The notes under the pieces: generated by a model
Databases searched by the model: none
What the model saw: only the letters and a program-made list of their open reading frames with translations
Told to the model about the DNA's origin: nothing
Made by a program: the position numbers and the translations under genes
From: Ampullaceana balthica
Taxonomy: Eukaryota > Mollusca > Gastropoda > Lymnaeidae
Length of the DNA stretch: 64,000 nucleotides
NCBI GenBank assembly: GCA_944989445.1
Contig: CALYLW010000128.1
Span: 1,029,501 to 1,093,500 of the forward strand
Direction of reading: 5' to 3'
Shown: one piece after another, positions 21,874-32,650 of the stretch
Position numbering within the stretch: the stretch's first letter is position 1
Layout of the letters: every line of letters starts with the position of its first letter

Positions 21874-22675
21874 ACTCTGACTTCGGCAATAGTTCCTGTC
21901 AACGATCTGTTCGGTATACCTTTGTTGGTGATTATGTTTGGAAAAGTTTAAGATGTTTTAAGACAAGTAATTCCTAAGGTTTTCTCGCTCTGCACGATAC
22001 ACAATGTCTAGCTCAAGTTTCAGACTTGAGTTATAGGATAACATTTTAAACATTTGTGTTAAAAGTTGCCAACTTTGTTAGTAAATGGATAACATGTAAA
22101 CTGGGTATGAGTTAGCCTGACAGGACGTAACAAACAGCGAACGTTTCGGCAAAGAGCCTTCCTCATCGAACAAAAAGGTAGACAAATAAAACGAATATAA
22201 AGAAACGAAAAAAAATAACAATTAAAAACTTAGCTGCGGTGAAATCCAAAGAGTCAATCATTGCATAATTCGTAAAGGTAAGCCACCCAATTTTTATTTT
22301 TCAAATTACCCTTTTTGTATTTAAAAGACTCCTATGGCGTTTGTATCACCCCGACAGGCTTTGTTTTCTATCATTTCATGTTTTCCGTACGCGATACTTC
22401 TCATGTGTCTGTGTTAGTTCTTTTATCCCTATAATTTTGTAATTCAACCTTTCATTAATTTTGCTCCCTTTCTGCCGATTTATTTCTCTGCTCCAGTGCG
22501 GCTATAGTTTATAACTGATTTATTCTATTTCGTCTCGTTACATTGTAGCCATTTTTATTGAAAGCATAACTTTGCGTTGCTGTTTAGTCAGTCTCTTTAC
22601 TTCATTGACAAAGATAGTTGTTGACATGTCCTTTTGTATGACCCTTGATAATCTATATGGTAGTGCGTGCGATCG
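21874..22675. other. Mostly unique DNA with a Penelope-like trace
   Basis: Apart from the motif at 22135-22172 no feature is supported. The segment GTAAATGGATAACATGTAAA (22081) with GACAGGACGTAA (22120) also occurs in diverged form at 31924 and 31996, so a dispersed element tail is likely. Confidence 0.4.
22135..22172 (-). ncRNA. Degenerate hammerhead-like motif
   Basis: On the minus strand CGATGAGGAAGGCTCTTTGC is followed by CGAAACGTT. The order (C.GATGA, GGC/GCC hairpin, GAAAC, GTT) parallels the Penelope-associated motif at 10752-10777, but the CTGATGA core is altered and the final triplet is GTT. Probably the tail of an old Penelope-like copy; activity is not expected. Confidence 0.35.
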
Positions 22676-22705
22676 TGAGTGTGTGTATCGCTCTGTGTGT
22701 GTGTG

Positions 22706-22740
<35 letters not shown>

Positions 22741-22757
22741 GGTGTGTGTGTGTGTAA
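22676..22757. repeat. (GT)n microsatellite
   Basis: GT dinucleotide run with two interruptions. Confidence 0.97.
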
Positions 22758-22849
22758 GTTTTTCTATCGTGCCTGGATTTTATTTCTCAAGGTCGCACCT
22801 AATACTGATTGCATGTGTCAAATACTGTGCTTTGTGGCTCATGGTTCAA

Positions 22850-23390
22850 TAAATCTCTCACACAATCACTCACACACTCATAATCTCTCACTCACACACA
22901 TCACTCACTAACACACACAATCTCTCACTCACACACAAAATCACTCAGACTCATAATCTCTTACTAACACACACACTTACTCACTAACACACACAATCAC
23001 TCACTAACACACACAATCTCCCACTCACACACAATCTCTCACTCACACACAATCTCTCACTCACACACACAATAGCTCAATCACAAACACAAACACTCAC
23101 TCTCACAATCTCTTACTAACACACACAATCTCTCACTCCCACACAATCACTCAGTCATACACACAATATCTCAATCACACACACAATCACTCACTTATAC
23201 ACAAAAAATCTCTCACTCACACACACCAAATACACACAATCACTCACTTATACACATAATCTCTCACTCACACACACAATTATTCAATAACACACACAAT
23301 CTCTCACTCACACACACAATCACTCACACACACACAATCACTCACTCACGCACACACAATAACTCACTCAAACACACAATGACAAACCCC
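22850..23390. repeat. Degenerate CA-rich minisatellite
   Basis: About 540 bp of variable units built from CACTCACACACACAATCTCT and AATCACTCACTAACACACAC. Unit length drifts from 15 to 26 bp. One strand is nearly free of G. Confidence 0.9.
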
Positions 23391-23459
23391 CACATTCCAA
23401 TTAATTAATTCATAGCAAACAAACCAGTAAACGAAATCGAATACCACAAGGTAACTCAT

Positions 23460-23549
23460 GGAATGTATATGTCATTAGTATCGAGTATCATAATTCGTTG
23501 TTTCGGAATGTATATGTCATTAGTATCGAGTATCATAATTCGTTGTTTC
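23460..23549. repeat. 45-bp perfect duplication
   Basis: Two identical 45-bp copies beginning GGAATGTATATGTCATTAGT, directly adjacent. Confidence 0.95.
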
Positions 23550-23954
23550 TGCCTCAATATCGTTGGTTAATTCTTGTGAAATCGACCCCTTGGAAATAAC
23601 ATTGATTCCTAGGGTAGAACCGATTCAGATCCGGTTATTTTAAATGCCTAGGCCGGAGAATCCAATTATTCTGGATCGATTCGGACCTAACGGGACTGTG
23701 TCTATATTTACCCTTACCTCTCTCTCGGGAACTGCAACTCCATAATTAACATGTTAAGTGGACATCTGGTCAGGGGAGATTAAAGCTCCAGGAAACCAAG
23801 GGAGAGAATTAACCATAGACTTACGTGAGCCCCATGACAAGCTTACATTACAAATTACAGCCCTTATGTGAGACAATCTTGGGCTGAAAGACATTCACAA
23901 ATATTCTTGAATATTTGAGTCATGCCTCGAACTCCAAGAAGACGCAATTAATTA

Positions 23955-24467
23955 TTGTATCTTCTGGCGTATAAGACGACTTTTTAAAACTAAACATCTT
24001 ATCAAAAATCAGGCGTCGTGTTATATGCCGAGTATCGTCTTATCGTGTTTGTACAATTACATACAGTACAGCACCAGCACCATAATACAGTACAGCACCA
24101 GCACCATAATACAGTACAGCACCAGCACCATAATACAGTACAGCACCAGCACCATAATACAGTACAGCACCAGCACCATAATACAGTACAGCACCAGCAC
24201 CATAATACAGTACAGCACCAGCACCATAATACAGTACAGCACCAGCACCATAATACAGTACATTACCAGCACCATAATATAGTACAGTATACAAATAGCT
24301 ATCTGTCAAGACACCATCATGTCTCTACCAGCAAGAAGAAACAATGATGAAGCCAGTTTCAAACAAAGTGTGTTGGAAGAGATGTGGTCCTATGCGGCGA
24401 AAATAGCTTAAAACCAATATTTTAACAGGAAAAGTAGACTGGCCGTCTTATACGCCTGAATATACGG
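23955..24467. mobile_element. TA-flanked MITE with internal 24-bp array
   Basis: The left end TTGTATCTTCTGGCGTATAA is followed by GACGAC. The right end, reverse-complemented, reads CCGTATATTCAGGCGTATAA followed by GACGGCC, so the two form an inverted repeat of about 26 bp. TA occurs on both sides (23953-23954, 24468-24469), as for Tc1/mariner-pogo elements. A second internal CGTCTTAT string lies at about 24029. The centre is occupied by the 24-bp array. No transposase is recognisable. Confidence 0.72.
24060..24290. repeat. 24-bp minisatellite
   Basis: Nine to ten copies of a 24-bp unit built from ACAGTACAGCACCAGCACCA and TAAT, almost perfect; the edge copies vary. Frames are open on both strands because 24 is a multiple of three; none is a gene. 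Confidence 0.96.
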
Positions 24468-24469
24468 TA

Positions 24470-25008
24470 CATTAATAAAATCAAATTTTGGAATAATATG
24501 TAAGAATTCGCAACACCATCGTTGAACATTAATTTACCCAGCAAAGTCTGCCATGTCAAGAGCACCAAACCCATATTATATTTCCTAGAATACTTGGGCT
24601 TTAGTAAAAGGCTTCCACGAGAAATCTGAGTTTCCCGTACCGTCTGATAGTTTTATATATTAGATTACATGACATCACCTCTTCAAGTTGCCTATTGCTC
24701 AATTATTTTGAAAGTATTTACTCTTGTACATATTATTGTTTAACGTGTACAAACAATCAACACTGTTAGGATTCTAAATAGAACGAAACACTGTCACCGG
24801 TGTCTTACTGTAGCATTTGTATTGTGGGGTACTTGAGCTCACTACTTGAGAATATTTTTTTATGTAAGGTGCTAAGTATAAATGATTTAGGATTCGTTCG
24901 AATAAGTTCTACTTGATGTCTGAGAGGGAGCATCCATCGTTGTCACATCAAGGAGCGGGGCTTGTGCGTGTAAGTCAGTAGTCAGGTGTGGTCAATAATC
25001 ATCATTAC
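24470..25008. other. Unique DNA, nothing recognised
   Basis: No supported feature. Confidence 0.45.
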
Positions 25009-25200
25009 TCACAGAATCCATGTGTATGCGTGTATGTGAGTAGTCCGATAGAAGTCGCCACCAAAGAACTCACAGAATCCATGTGTATGCGTGTATGTGA
25101 GTAGTCCGATAGATGTCGCCACCAAAGAACTCACAGAATCCATGTGTATGCGTGTATGTGAGTAGTCCGATAGATGTCGCCACCAAAGAACTCACAGAAC
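25009..25200. repeat. 61-bp tandem repeat
   Basis: Three near-identical copies of a 61-bp unit (ACTCACAGAATCCATGTGTA ... GTCGCCACCAAAGA) and a partial fourth. Confidence 0.95.
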
Positions 25201-25448
25201 ACACACGTGACTTTGCTATTGAACCCAGAAAATCAAGGGCCGGCCACCTTGTACGAGGACGGGAGTTAGGTTCTCCCCCCCCCCTTCGTAAATACTTAGC
25301 TGATTTCTATCCGTTGTTTGAGGTACATTTCTGATGAACAAAATATGGCCAATAGTAACAACTGTATTCATAAGTATAATATATTTGTTAGAAATAAAAT
25401 AATATATGATGCAGAGAGTATTTTTGGAAAGAAGATTTATAGAGCAAA

Positions 25449-25632
25449 TGTTAACATCACATCTGACATCTGAATATAACAATATGTTAGCATCACATCT
25501 GACAGCTGAATATAACAATATGTTAACATCACATCTGACAGCCGAATATAACAATATGTTAACATCACATCTGACAGCTGAATATAACAATATGTTAACA
25601 TCACATCTGACAGCTGAATATAACAATATGTT
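25449..25632. repeat. 36-bp minisatellite
   Basis: Five copies of a 36-bp unit with GTTAACATCACATCTGACAG; the first copy has ACATCTG in place of ACAGCTG. Open frames on both strands are by-products. Confidence 0.95.
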
Positions 25633-25974
25633 TTGTGTATTTTAAGACAGCCCATCTTTAATGTGGGATAATTATAGTAAAATAAATTATGTTATAGTTA
25701 TATCTTATAAAATTCGATTATTTCTATAATAATGTGTGTCATGTCATTGACATGTGTATTGTGTACATCTTATGGTTGTATTATATCTGTATTTATTCCT
25801 TGAATTGTGTCTGTTATAATCTATTAGGTAACAGTTAAACACACTTACCTCCCCATGTAATTCAAATATTACACTGTGTTCAATTTATGAAAGTAAAATA
25901 ATAAATCGTGTCGGGCCATCTTGCCCGGGAACAGATACGAAGAAAATGTAGATCAATCACATTATTTATCTTTA
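25633..25974. other. AT-rich DNA, nothing recognised
   Basis: No supported feature. Confidence 0.45.
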
Positions 25975-26460
25975 TCTAGAGAAAATGTCGTGAATTATAT
26001 CTAGAGAAAATGTCGTAAATTATATCTAGAGAAAATGTCGTAAATTATTTCTAGAGAAATGTCGTAAGTTATATCTAGAGAAAATGTCGTAAGTTATATC
26101 TAGAGAAAATGTCGTAAGTTATATCTATAGAAAATATCGTAAATTATATTTAGAGAAAATGTCGTAAATTATATCTAGAGAAAATGTCGTAAATTATATC
26201 TAGAGAAAATGTCGTAAATTATATCTAGAGAAATGTCGTAAATTATATCCTTAGAAAATGTCGTAAATTATATCTAGAGAAAATGTCGTAAATTACATCT
26301 ATAGAAAATGTCGTAAATTATATCTAGAGAAAATGTCGTAAATTATATTTAGAGAAAATGTCGTAAATTAAATCTAGAGAAAATGTCGTAAATTATATCT
26401 AGAGAAAATGTCGTAAATTATATCAAGAGAAAATGTCGTAAATTATATCTAGGAATATGT
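25975..26460. repeat. 25-bp minisatellite
   Basis: About 19 copies of a 25-bp unit (core ATCTAGAGAAAATGTCGTAA) with scattered single-base variants and 24-bp units (GAAATG); degenerate relatives continue to about 26545. Confidence 0.95.
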
Positions 26461-26545
26461 CATGAATTATGGCAAGAGAAAATGTTAAATATTTCTGTAG
26501 ATGTAGTTAATTTTTTATGTACAGAAAATGCCGTGAATAATGTAT

Positions 26546-26916
26546 GTAGAAAATAGTGCCTTAAATATTAACAAAGAAAGATCTCTAAGAATAGATATGT
26601 GAGCAGTTGCTATTTAATTTGATTTTAAAGTTTAATCTAATGTTCACGTCCCCTTGTGAAACTGTCTCATTAAAATTTCCCATTCATGCTCCACCCTCAA
26701 TTGTCTTTTAAGTCCCCCGTGCAGACAAAGCCAGGTACTTGGATGACAGGTTGTCACTTATCTTCCTGCTAACTCAAAGCTTGCCTCAGTCATCAATCTT
26801 GGAGCTCATGTACTGATGACGTAATGCTTGGAACACATGTAATGATGACGTCATTTTGGAGTACTGTTGAGTTCATGCAACACATGGATGGCTGTCAGAT
26901 CCATCGCTGTACTGTT
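26546..26916. other. Unique DNA, nothing recognised
   Basis: No supported feature; ATGATGACGT occurs twice near 26814 and 26842. Confidence 0.45.
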
Positions 26917-27389
26917 CAGGGGTATCCAAACTTTTAGCAAAGACGGCCGTATTCTTTCACTTAAAACTATGCGAGAGCCGGATTAAGATAATAAACATAT
27001 AGAATATGTATATACGCACGACCAAAAAGTTTTAGGGCATTTTGTTAGAGTGATATTTTATGGGTAAAAAAATTGAAAAATACTTCGGTGACTTTAGAGA
27101 CTTTTAAAATATCTTATTACATCATTAGAGATTACTAATAAACCACGTACCTTACAGCAAAGAAAAAGTTTTGAAATAAAATTAGAGCTGATAATGTTGT
27201 GTTTTAACTTTGATGTAAAAACTGTCTTAATGTTTTCAGTAAACCGATTCATTTCCTTTTGGAATTGGCAGAAATATCGATATCACAGCACTTCTTTTTG
27301 AAATTGGATGCGATCGAAATTGTTTGGCTTTTTGTAATTATTATCAACGCTGGTGAACAATAAAAACTCATGGAATTATCAATATACAT

Positions 27390-27790
27390 AAATCCCGTCG
27401 TCTGTATGTATGTATGTATGTATGTATGTATGTATGTATGTATGTATGTATGTATGTATGTATGTATGTATGTATGTATGTATGTATGTATGTATGTATG
27501 TATGTATGTATGTATGTATGTATGTATGTTTGGATGTAACGGATATGACGTCAAATAATATTTTTATTTTATGTTAGGTGGCGCTGCGATCGATTTTGTA
27601 TAAAAATATTAAATGACGTCATTGTTTTATGCTTATATTTTAATTTTTGAAAAGGGAACGATGTAAAAATTGGATTTGATGATTTATAATTATTATGAAA
27701 AACTTTGTGTACATTTCAGCAAGTTTAATATTTCGTATTTATCAAACATGGATAAGTTGCTTATGTGAATTATGTAAATTGATTCCCGTT
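27390..27790 (+). mobile_element. Helitron-like module 1 with TATG array
   Basis: Order: CCCGTCGTCTG, a TATG array, GGATGTAACGG, GGTGGCGCTGCGATCG, TGACGTCATTG, AAAAGGGAACGATG, then CATTTCAGCAAGTTTAATAT and TTATCAAACATGGATAAG. The same order recurs at 28090-27990 (minus strand) and 28222-29400 (plus). A central tetranucleotide array between conserved flanks is a feature of short Helitron-like (DINE/HINE-type) elements. Confidence 0.6.
27403..27530. repeat. (TATG)n microsatellite
   Basis: About 32 perfect TATG repeats. Confidence 0.98.
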
Positions 27791-27990
27791 GTCTGTACGG
27801 ATTGTATAAAAATATTATATGACGTCATTGTTTATGCTTATATTTTAATTTTTGAAAAGGAACGATGTACAAATAAGATTTGATGATTTATAATTATGAT
27901 GAAATTCTTTGCGTGCATTATTCCATACATACATACAGACAACCCGTCACTAAATCATTAGCGGCGTATGCTACGCCGCGGGTCAGCTCA
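27790..27990 (+). mobile_element. Helitron-like module 2 with 3' hairpin
   Basis: Starts with TGTACGGATTGTATAAAAAT, continues TGACGTCATTG and GAAAAGGAACGATG, and ends CCCGTCACTAAATCATTAGC with a perfect hairpin at 27961-27979 (GCGGCGTA-TGC-TACGCCGC) followed by GGGTCAGCT. A short GC-rich hairpin close to the 3' end in otherwise AT-rich sequence is the hallmark of Helitron-type ends. The usual CTRR terminus is not unambiguous here (AGCTC). Confidence 0.6.
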
Positions 27991-28230
27991 AAACCTATTT
28001 GTTCATCGTTCCCTTTTCAAAAATTAAAATATAAGCATAAAACAATGACGTCATATAATATTTTTATACAAAATCGATCGCAGCGCCACCCAACTTACAT
28101 CCATACATACAACGGGAATCAATATACATAATTAAACATAAGTAACTTATCCGTGTTTGATAAATACGAAATATTAAACTCGCTGAAATGTACACAAAGT
28201 ATCATTATACATAATTCCCGTCGTCTGTAT
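27990..28230 (-). mobile_element. Helitron-like module 3 (inverted)
   Basis: The reverse complement of this stretch contains TTATCAAACACGGATAAG, TGATTCCCGTTGTATG, GGGTGGCGCTGCGATCG, TGACGTCATTG and AAAAGGGAACGATG in module order. It stands head-to-head with modules 1 and 2, creating a large inverted repeat (27572-27665 against 28005-28096). Confidence 0.65.
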
Positions 28231-28247
28231 TTATGAATGCATGTATG

Positions 28248-28281
<34 letters not shown>

Positions 28282-28325
28282 TGTATGTATGTATGTATGT
28301 ATGTATGTATGTATGTATGTATGTA

Positions 28326-28392
<67 letters not shown>

Positions 28393-28461
28393 ATGTATGT
28401 ATGTATGTATGTATGTATGTATGTATGTATGTATGTATGTATGTATGTATGTATGTATGTA

Positions 28462-28546
<85 letters not shown>

Positions 28547-29400
28547 ATGTATGTATGTATGTATGTATGTATGTATGTATGTATGTATGTATGTATGTAT
28601 GTATGTATGTATGTATGTATGTATGTATGTATGTATGTATGTATGTATGTATGTATGTATGTATGTATGTATGTATGTATGTATGTATGTATGTATGTAT
28701 GTATGTATGTATGTATGTATGTATGTATGTATGTATGTATGTATGTATGTATGTATGTATGTATGTATGTATGTATGTATGTATGTATGTATGTATGTAT
28801 GTATGTATGTATGTATGTATGTATGTATGTATGTATGTATGTATGTATGTATGTATGTATGTATGTATGTATGTATGTATGTATGTATGTATGTATGTAT
28901 GTATGTATGTATGTATGTATGTATGTATGTATGTATGTATGTATGTATGTATGTATGTATGTATGTATGTATGTATGTATGTATGTATGTATGTATGTAT
29001 GTATGTATGTATGTATGTATGTATGTATGTATGTATGTATGTATGTATGTATGTATGTATTTATGTATGTATGAAAGTATGTATGTATGTATGTATGTAT
29101 GTATGTATGTATGTATGTATGTATGCATGTGTGTGTGGATGTAATATTATACTAATTTTAGAAAGCAGCGCACCAAATTACTTCACCAATACTTCAAAAG
29201 ATGTGCAAATTAAAGTTGTGCTGTAAAAAATATTATATGACGTCATTGTTTTAGCTCATATTTTAATTTTGAAAATTTTGAAAAGAGAATTTGATGATGG
29301 TTAATTATAAAATCAAAAATCAAATACCCCTATTATTAAATACTTTGTGTGCATTTCAGAAAGTTCAATATTTCGTATTTATCAAACAAGGACAAGTGCC
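28222..29400 (+). mobile_element. Helitron-like module 4 with 890-bp array
   Basis: CCCGTCGTCTGTATTTATG leads into the long TATG/GT array. GGATGTAATATTATAC, AGCAGCGC, TGACGTCATTG, CATTTCAGAAAGTTCAATAT and TTATCAAACAAGGA follow, the same order as module 1 but more diverged. Confidence 0.6.
28237..29127. repeat. Long TATG/GT compound microsatellite
   Basis: About 890 bp: TATG repeats with two embedded GT runs (28331-28376 and 28467-28530), then more than 500 bp of almost pure TATG, with edge variants TTTATG, GAAAG and CATG near 29061-29125. Frames of 277-329 codons on both strands are artefacts. Confidence 0.98.
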
Positions 29401-29670
29401 CTAAAAAAATTGCATTTTTTCAAAATAAATAGATTTCAGCTGAAAACTTCCGTCATTTTTTACGGGTAATACACTAGTTTTATATTAATTGACGTCATCG
29501 TATTTTGTGCTCGAAACAGCTCATAATTTCCGCTTTTCTTATAAATGTAATGTCATTGTTATAGAACGAAGATCCATGAGTCAATTAATTATTTAAGATG
29601 ATGCAGCGGGGCAGTTAAGATGTGAACGTGGGCCGCATTTGGCCCGTGGGCCGATCTCGGGACAGCCCTG

Positions 29671-30534
29671 CTGTTGGTAAACAAGATTAAGATTAAGTTC
29701 ATCGCCGTGCAGTAAATGTCGGTAACTGCTGGTCTTTATGAGATCAATAGTTTCCAGCAGCAATTATTTATTTTAAAAACATTATTGGGGGAGTCATAAT
29801 GAGATCGAAGACATCGATAGTAAGTATACTTATAGGGCTAATATATTATTGGCAAAGCAATCAATAATATGGAATTAATATAATATCTACAAAGAAATGG
29901 ATATCATTTTTCAAAACATATTATTGCCAAAGAAATTGATTTTATAGTACACATATATTATTGTCCATCTCTATTTTGGTATGACAAGTAACATAGTTGA
30001 AGTATTTTAATAATTATATTTCAAATTTAATGTATTTAAATTATTTTTCTGATGAAATGTATGCCAATTATATTTTAGAGCATCGATATGTGTGCATCAA
30101 TAATTTCAATAATTAATACACGATTTGTATTCCTAAATTAAACAACAGCTTCTTTCCATTTAGATCCTACCTTAGTGTGACCAATCGTTGTTTATACAAA
30201 TACATGTGGTCTGTATGACTCCACCCTCTCCCTCACCCCCCACCTATGAATCTCCGACATCTTATCTCGTTGTTTACGACAGACCAGGGAAGGCAGCCGA
30301 CGTTGAACGTTTATGATGGAGGTTGGTATTTAAGGGATCTCACTAAGTCCATTTGTTTGGAGTAGGAGGCGGTCGTAGGCATGAGGACACCATCTAACGT
30401 AAGCGCGGGGAGGGGGTGGTACTGCACAGCCTTTAAGACTTACCCATTGTTTGGTGGGTGTCAGTGGCGAAGCAAACTATTCCTGCGGAGAATGGGACTA
30501 CGACTGAGGTACAAGTGCGAGTAGTTTAGCTCAA
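29671..30534. other. AT-rich unique DNA
   Basis: No supported gene. At 29446-29475 (inside the previous unit) lies AACTTCCGTCATTTTTTACG, whose reverse complement recurs in diverged form at 61611-61645. Confidence 0.4.
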
Positions 30535-30770
30535 CATCCCTCATGCATTCTGTTCGTGATTCCAATCCATGGTCTTTGTCTAGGATGTTCTACTGCATCC
30601 CTCATACATTCCGTTCGTGATTCCAATCCATGGTCTTTGTCTAGGATGTTCTACTGCATCCCTCATACATTACGTTCGTGATTCCAATCCATGGTCTTTG
30701 TCTAGGATGTTCTACTGCATCCCTCATACATTCCGTTCGTGATTCCAATCCATGGTCTTAGTCTAGGATG
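30535..30770. repeat. 61-bp tandem repeat
   Basis: Four copies of a 61-bp unit (GCATCCCTCATACATTCCGT ... GTCTAGGATGTTCTACT), nearly identical. Confidence 0.95.
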
Positions 30771-31384
30771 TGCTACTGATTATTAGCCTCTTAAGGTTAG
30801 CAGTCAAATTACACAAAACGCATCCCCAATCCGGATGTGGACGTGTGACCAGGAAACATGTTTGCAAATTGGACTCTCTGCTGGTCCCCACACCAAACGA
30901 AGTCAACGGTTACGATCGTGGCACGCACGCCCATGGAACGCAATGGTTGACGAGTCACCGACCAAGAACAATGATTGGTAATTGTTCGACAGTTGACTAC
31001 ACTAATTTGCCAGAGCCCCAATGAACACTTCCATTGCACTTCTTGTATAAGAAGACATCAACACTATATCCATGCATACGCGTGATTCCTTCTTCATCAC
31101 AACAAACTAACTTGTCTATTATTTTTTTTATTATTTCTATTTTCATTGTTTATTTCACTTTTGTTGTTTTGTATATCCTCGGTGATTATTTATGCAACTT
31201 CTTTTTAAATTTATGTTTTTGAGATACGTTTTTTTCCGTGTGTGTGTGTGTGGGTGCGTACATGTGTGTTTATGTGTATGTGTTTAAGTACGCTTGACTT
31301 AAAATAGTTTATTATGGACATATAAAATATACTTGCGAATCCATTTCTGCTATCTATAAACGTATGAACCTCAATACCTTTTGT
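30771..31384. other. Unique DNA, no supported gene
   Basis: Overlapping open frames at 30770-31024 (plus) and 30809-31039 (minus) have no recognisable domain. Nothing else is supported. Confidence 0.45.
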
Positions 31385-31890
31385 CAATCTATGGACTGAT
31401 TTCTACGATTCTAGACATACCTTCTGTCAATCTATGGACTGATGTCTACGATTCTAGACATACCTTCTGTCAATCTATGGACTGATGTCTACGATTCTAG
31501 ACATACCTTCTGTCAATCTATGCACTGATGTCTACGATTCTAGACATACCTTCTGTCAATCTATGGACTGATGTCTACGATTCTAGACATACCTTCTGTC
31601 AATCTATGGACTGATGTCTACGATTCTAGACATACCTTCTGTCAATCTATGGACTGATGTCTACGATTCTAGACATACCTTCTGTCAATCTATGGACTGA
31701 TGTCTACGATTCTAGACATACCTTCTGTCAATCTATGGACTGATGTCTACGATTCTAGACATACCTTCTGTCAATCTATGCACTGATGTCTACGATTCTA
31801 GACATACCTTCTGTCAATCTATGCACTGATGTCTACGATTCTAGACATACCTTCTGTCAATCTATGCACTGATGTCTACGATTCTAAACA
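31385..31890. repeat. 43-bp minisatellite
   Basis: About 12 copies of a 43-bp unit (ACCTTCTGTCAATCTATGGA ... CTACGATTCTAGACAT). The only frequent variant is ATGGACTG/ATGCACTG, clustered at the right end; the first and last copies are the most diverged. Confidence 0.96.
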
Positions 31891-32222
31891 TATGGTCTTT
31901 TTAAACCTAGGCATTTATTGTAAGTAGATGGTTAACATGCAAACAGGGTATGTAAGGGCATTAATTGTAAGACACGTTCAGTGGAATAAAGTAATTTATG
32001 CAATGACAGGACGTAAAATAAAAAAAGCTAAACCCATTATAAGCAGCGAGAGATGACAGGAATACGCGAATTGAGAAAGGCAACGGATAAAGTGGAAAGC
32101 AAATAGTTTGTGCAATGTGTATTTAGGGCAGTTTATGCCTAGGTAGGAACTGGTTTGGTGCTGTCTATAGCTTGTTAGAAGTTTTTAGGGCAGTAGTGAG
32201 AGCAGTCGTTGTGTCATTGGAC
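31891..32222. other. Possible dispersed-element fragment
   Basis: GTAGATGGTTAACATGCAAA (31924) and GACAGGACGTAA (31996) are shared with 22081-22130. No coding content. Confidence 0.35.
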
Positions 32223-32650
32223 AGAGAAGACATGGATCAATAAGGAATTGGGGCATAGAAGACATGGGACATAGAAGACATGGGGCAGAGAAGGCATGGG
32301 ACATAGAAGACATGGGACATAGAAGACATGGGACATAGAAGACATGGGACATAGAAGACATGGGGCAGAGAAGACATTGGGCAGGGAAGACATTGGGCAG
32401 AGAAGACATGGAAAAGTGAAGACATGGGGCATAAAAGACATGGCACTTACAAGGCATGGTGCATAGAAGAAATAGGGCAGTAAAGACATGTGGCATAGAA
32501 GGCATTGGACAGGGAAGACATGGGACAGTGAAGACATGGGGCAGTGAAGACATGGGGCAGTGAAGACATGGGGCAGTGAAGACAAGGGGCAGTGAAGACA
32601 TGGGGCAGTGAAGACATGGGGCAGTGAAGACATGGGGCAGTGAAGACATG
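32223..32650. repeat. 16-bp minisatellite
   Basis: About 27 copies of GAAGACATGGGGCAGA/GAAGACATGGGACATA/GAAGACATGGGGCAGT variants arranged in blocks. Frames on the minus strand (SSLPHVF-like) are by-products. Confidence 0.95.

Larger units (their letters stand above)
26917..29670. mobile_element. Possible hAT-like element hosting nested repeats
   Basis: The left end CAGGGGTATCCAAACTTTT resembles hAT/Charlie termini. The right end, reverse-complemented, reads CAGGGCTGTCCCGAGATCGG followed by GGCCCGTGGGCC-type sequence seen inside such elements. CTGTT occurs immediately outside both ends, but a full 8-bp target duplication is not present. If real, the element is a host for the Helitron-like modules and TATG arrays within it. 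No transposase is seen. Confidence 0.4.

Noticed and set aside
28205..29226. Proteins of 277-329 residues in the TATG array
   Set aside because: A pure microsatellite without stops in several frames; no coding signal.
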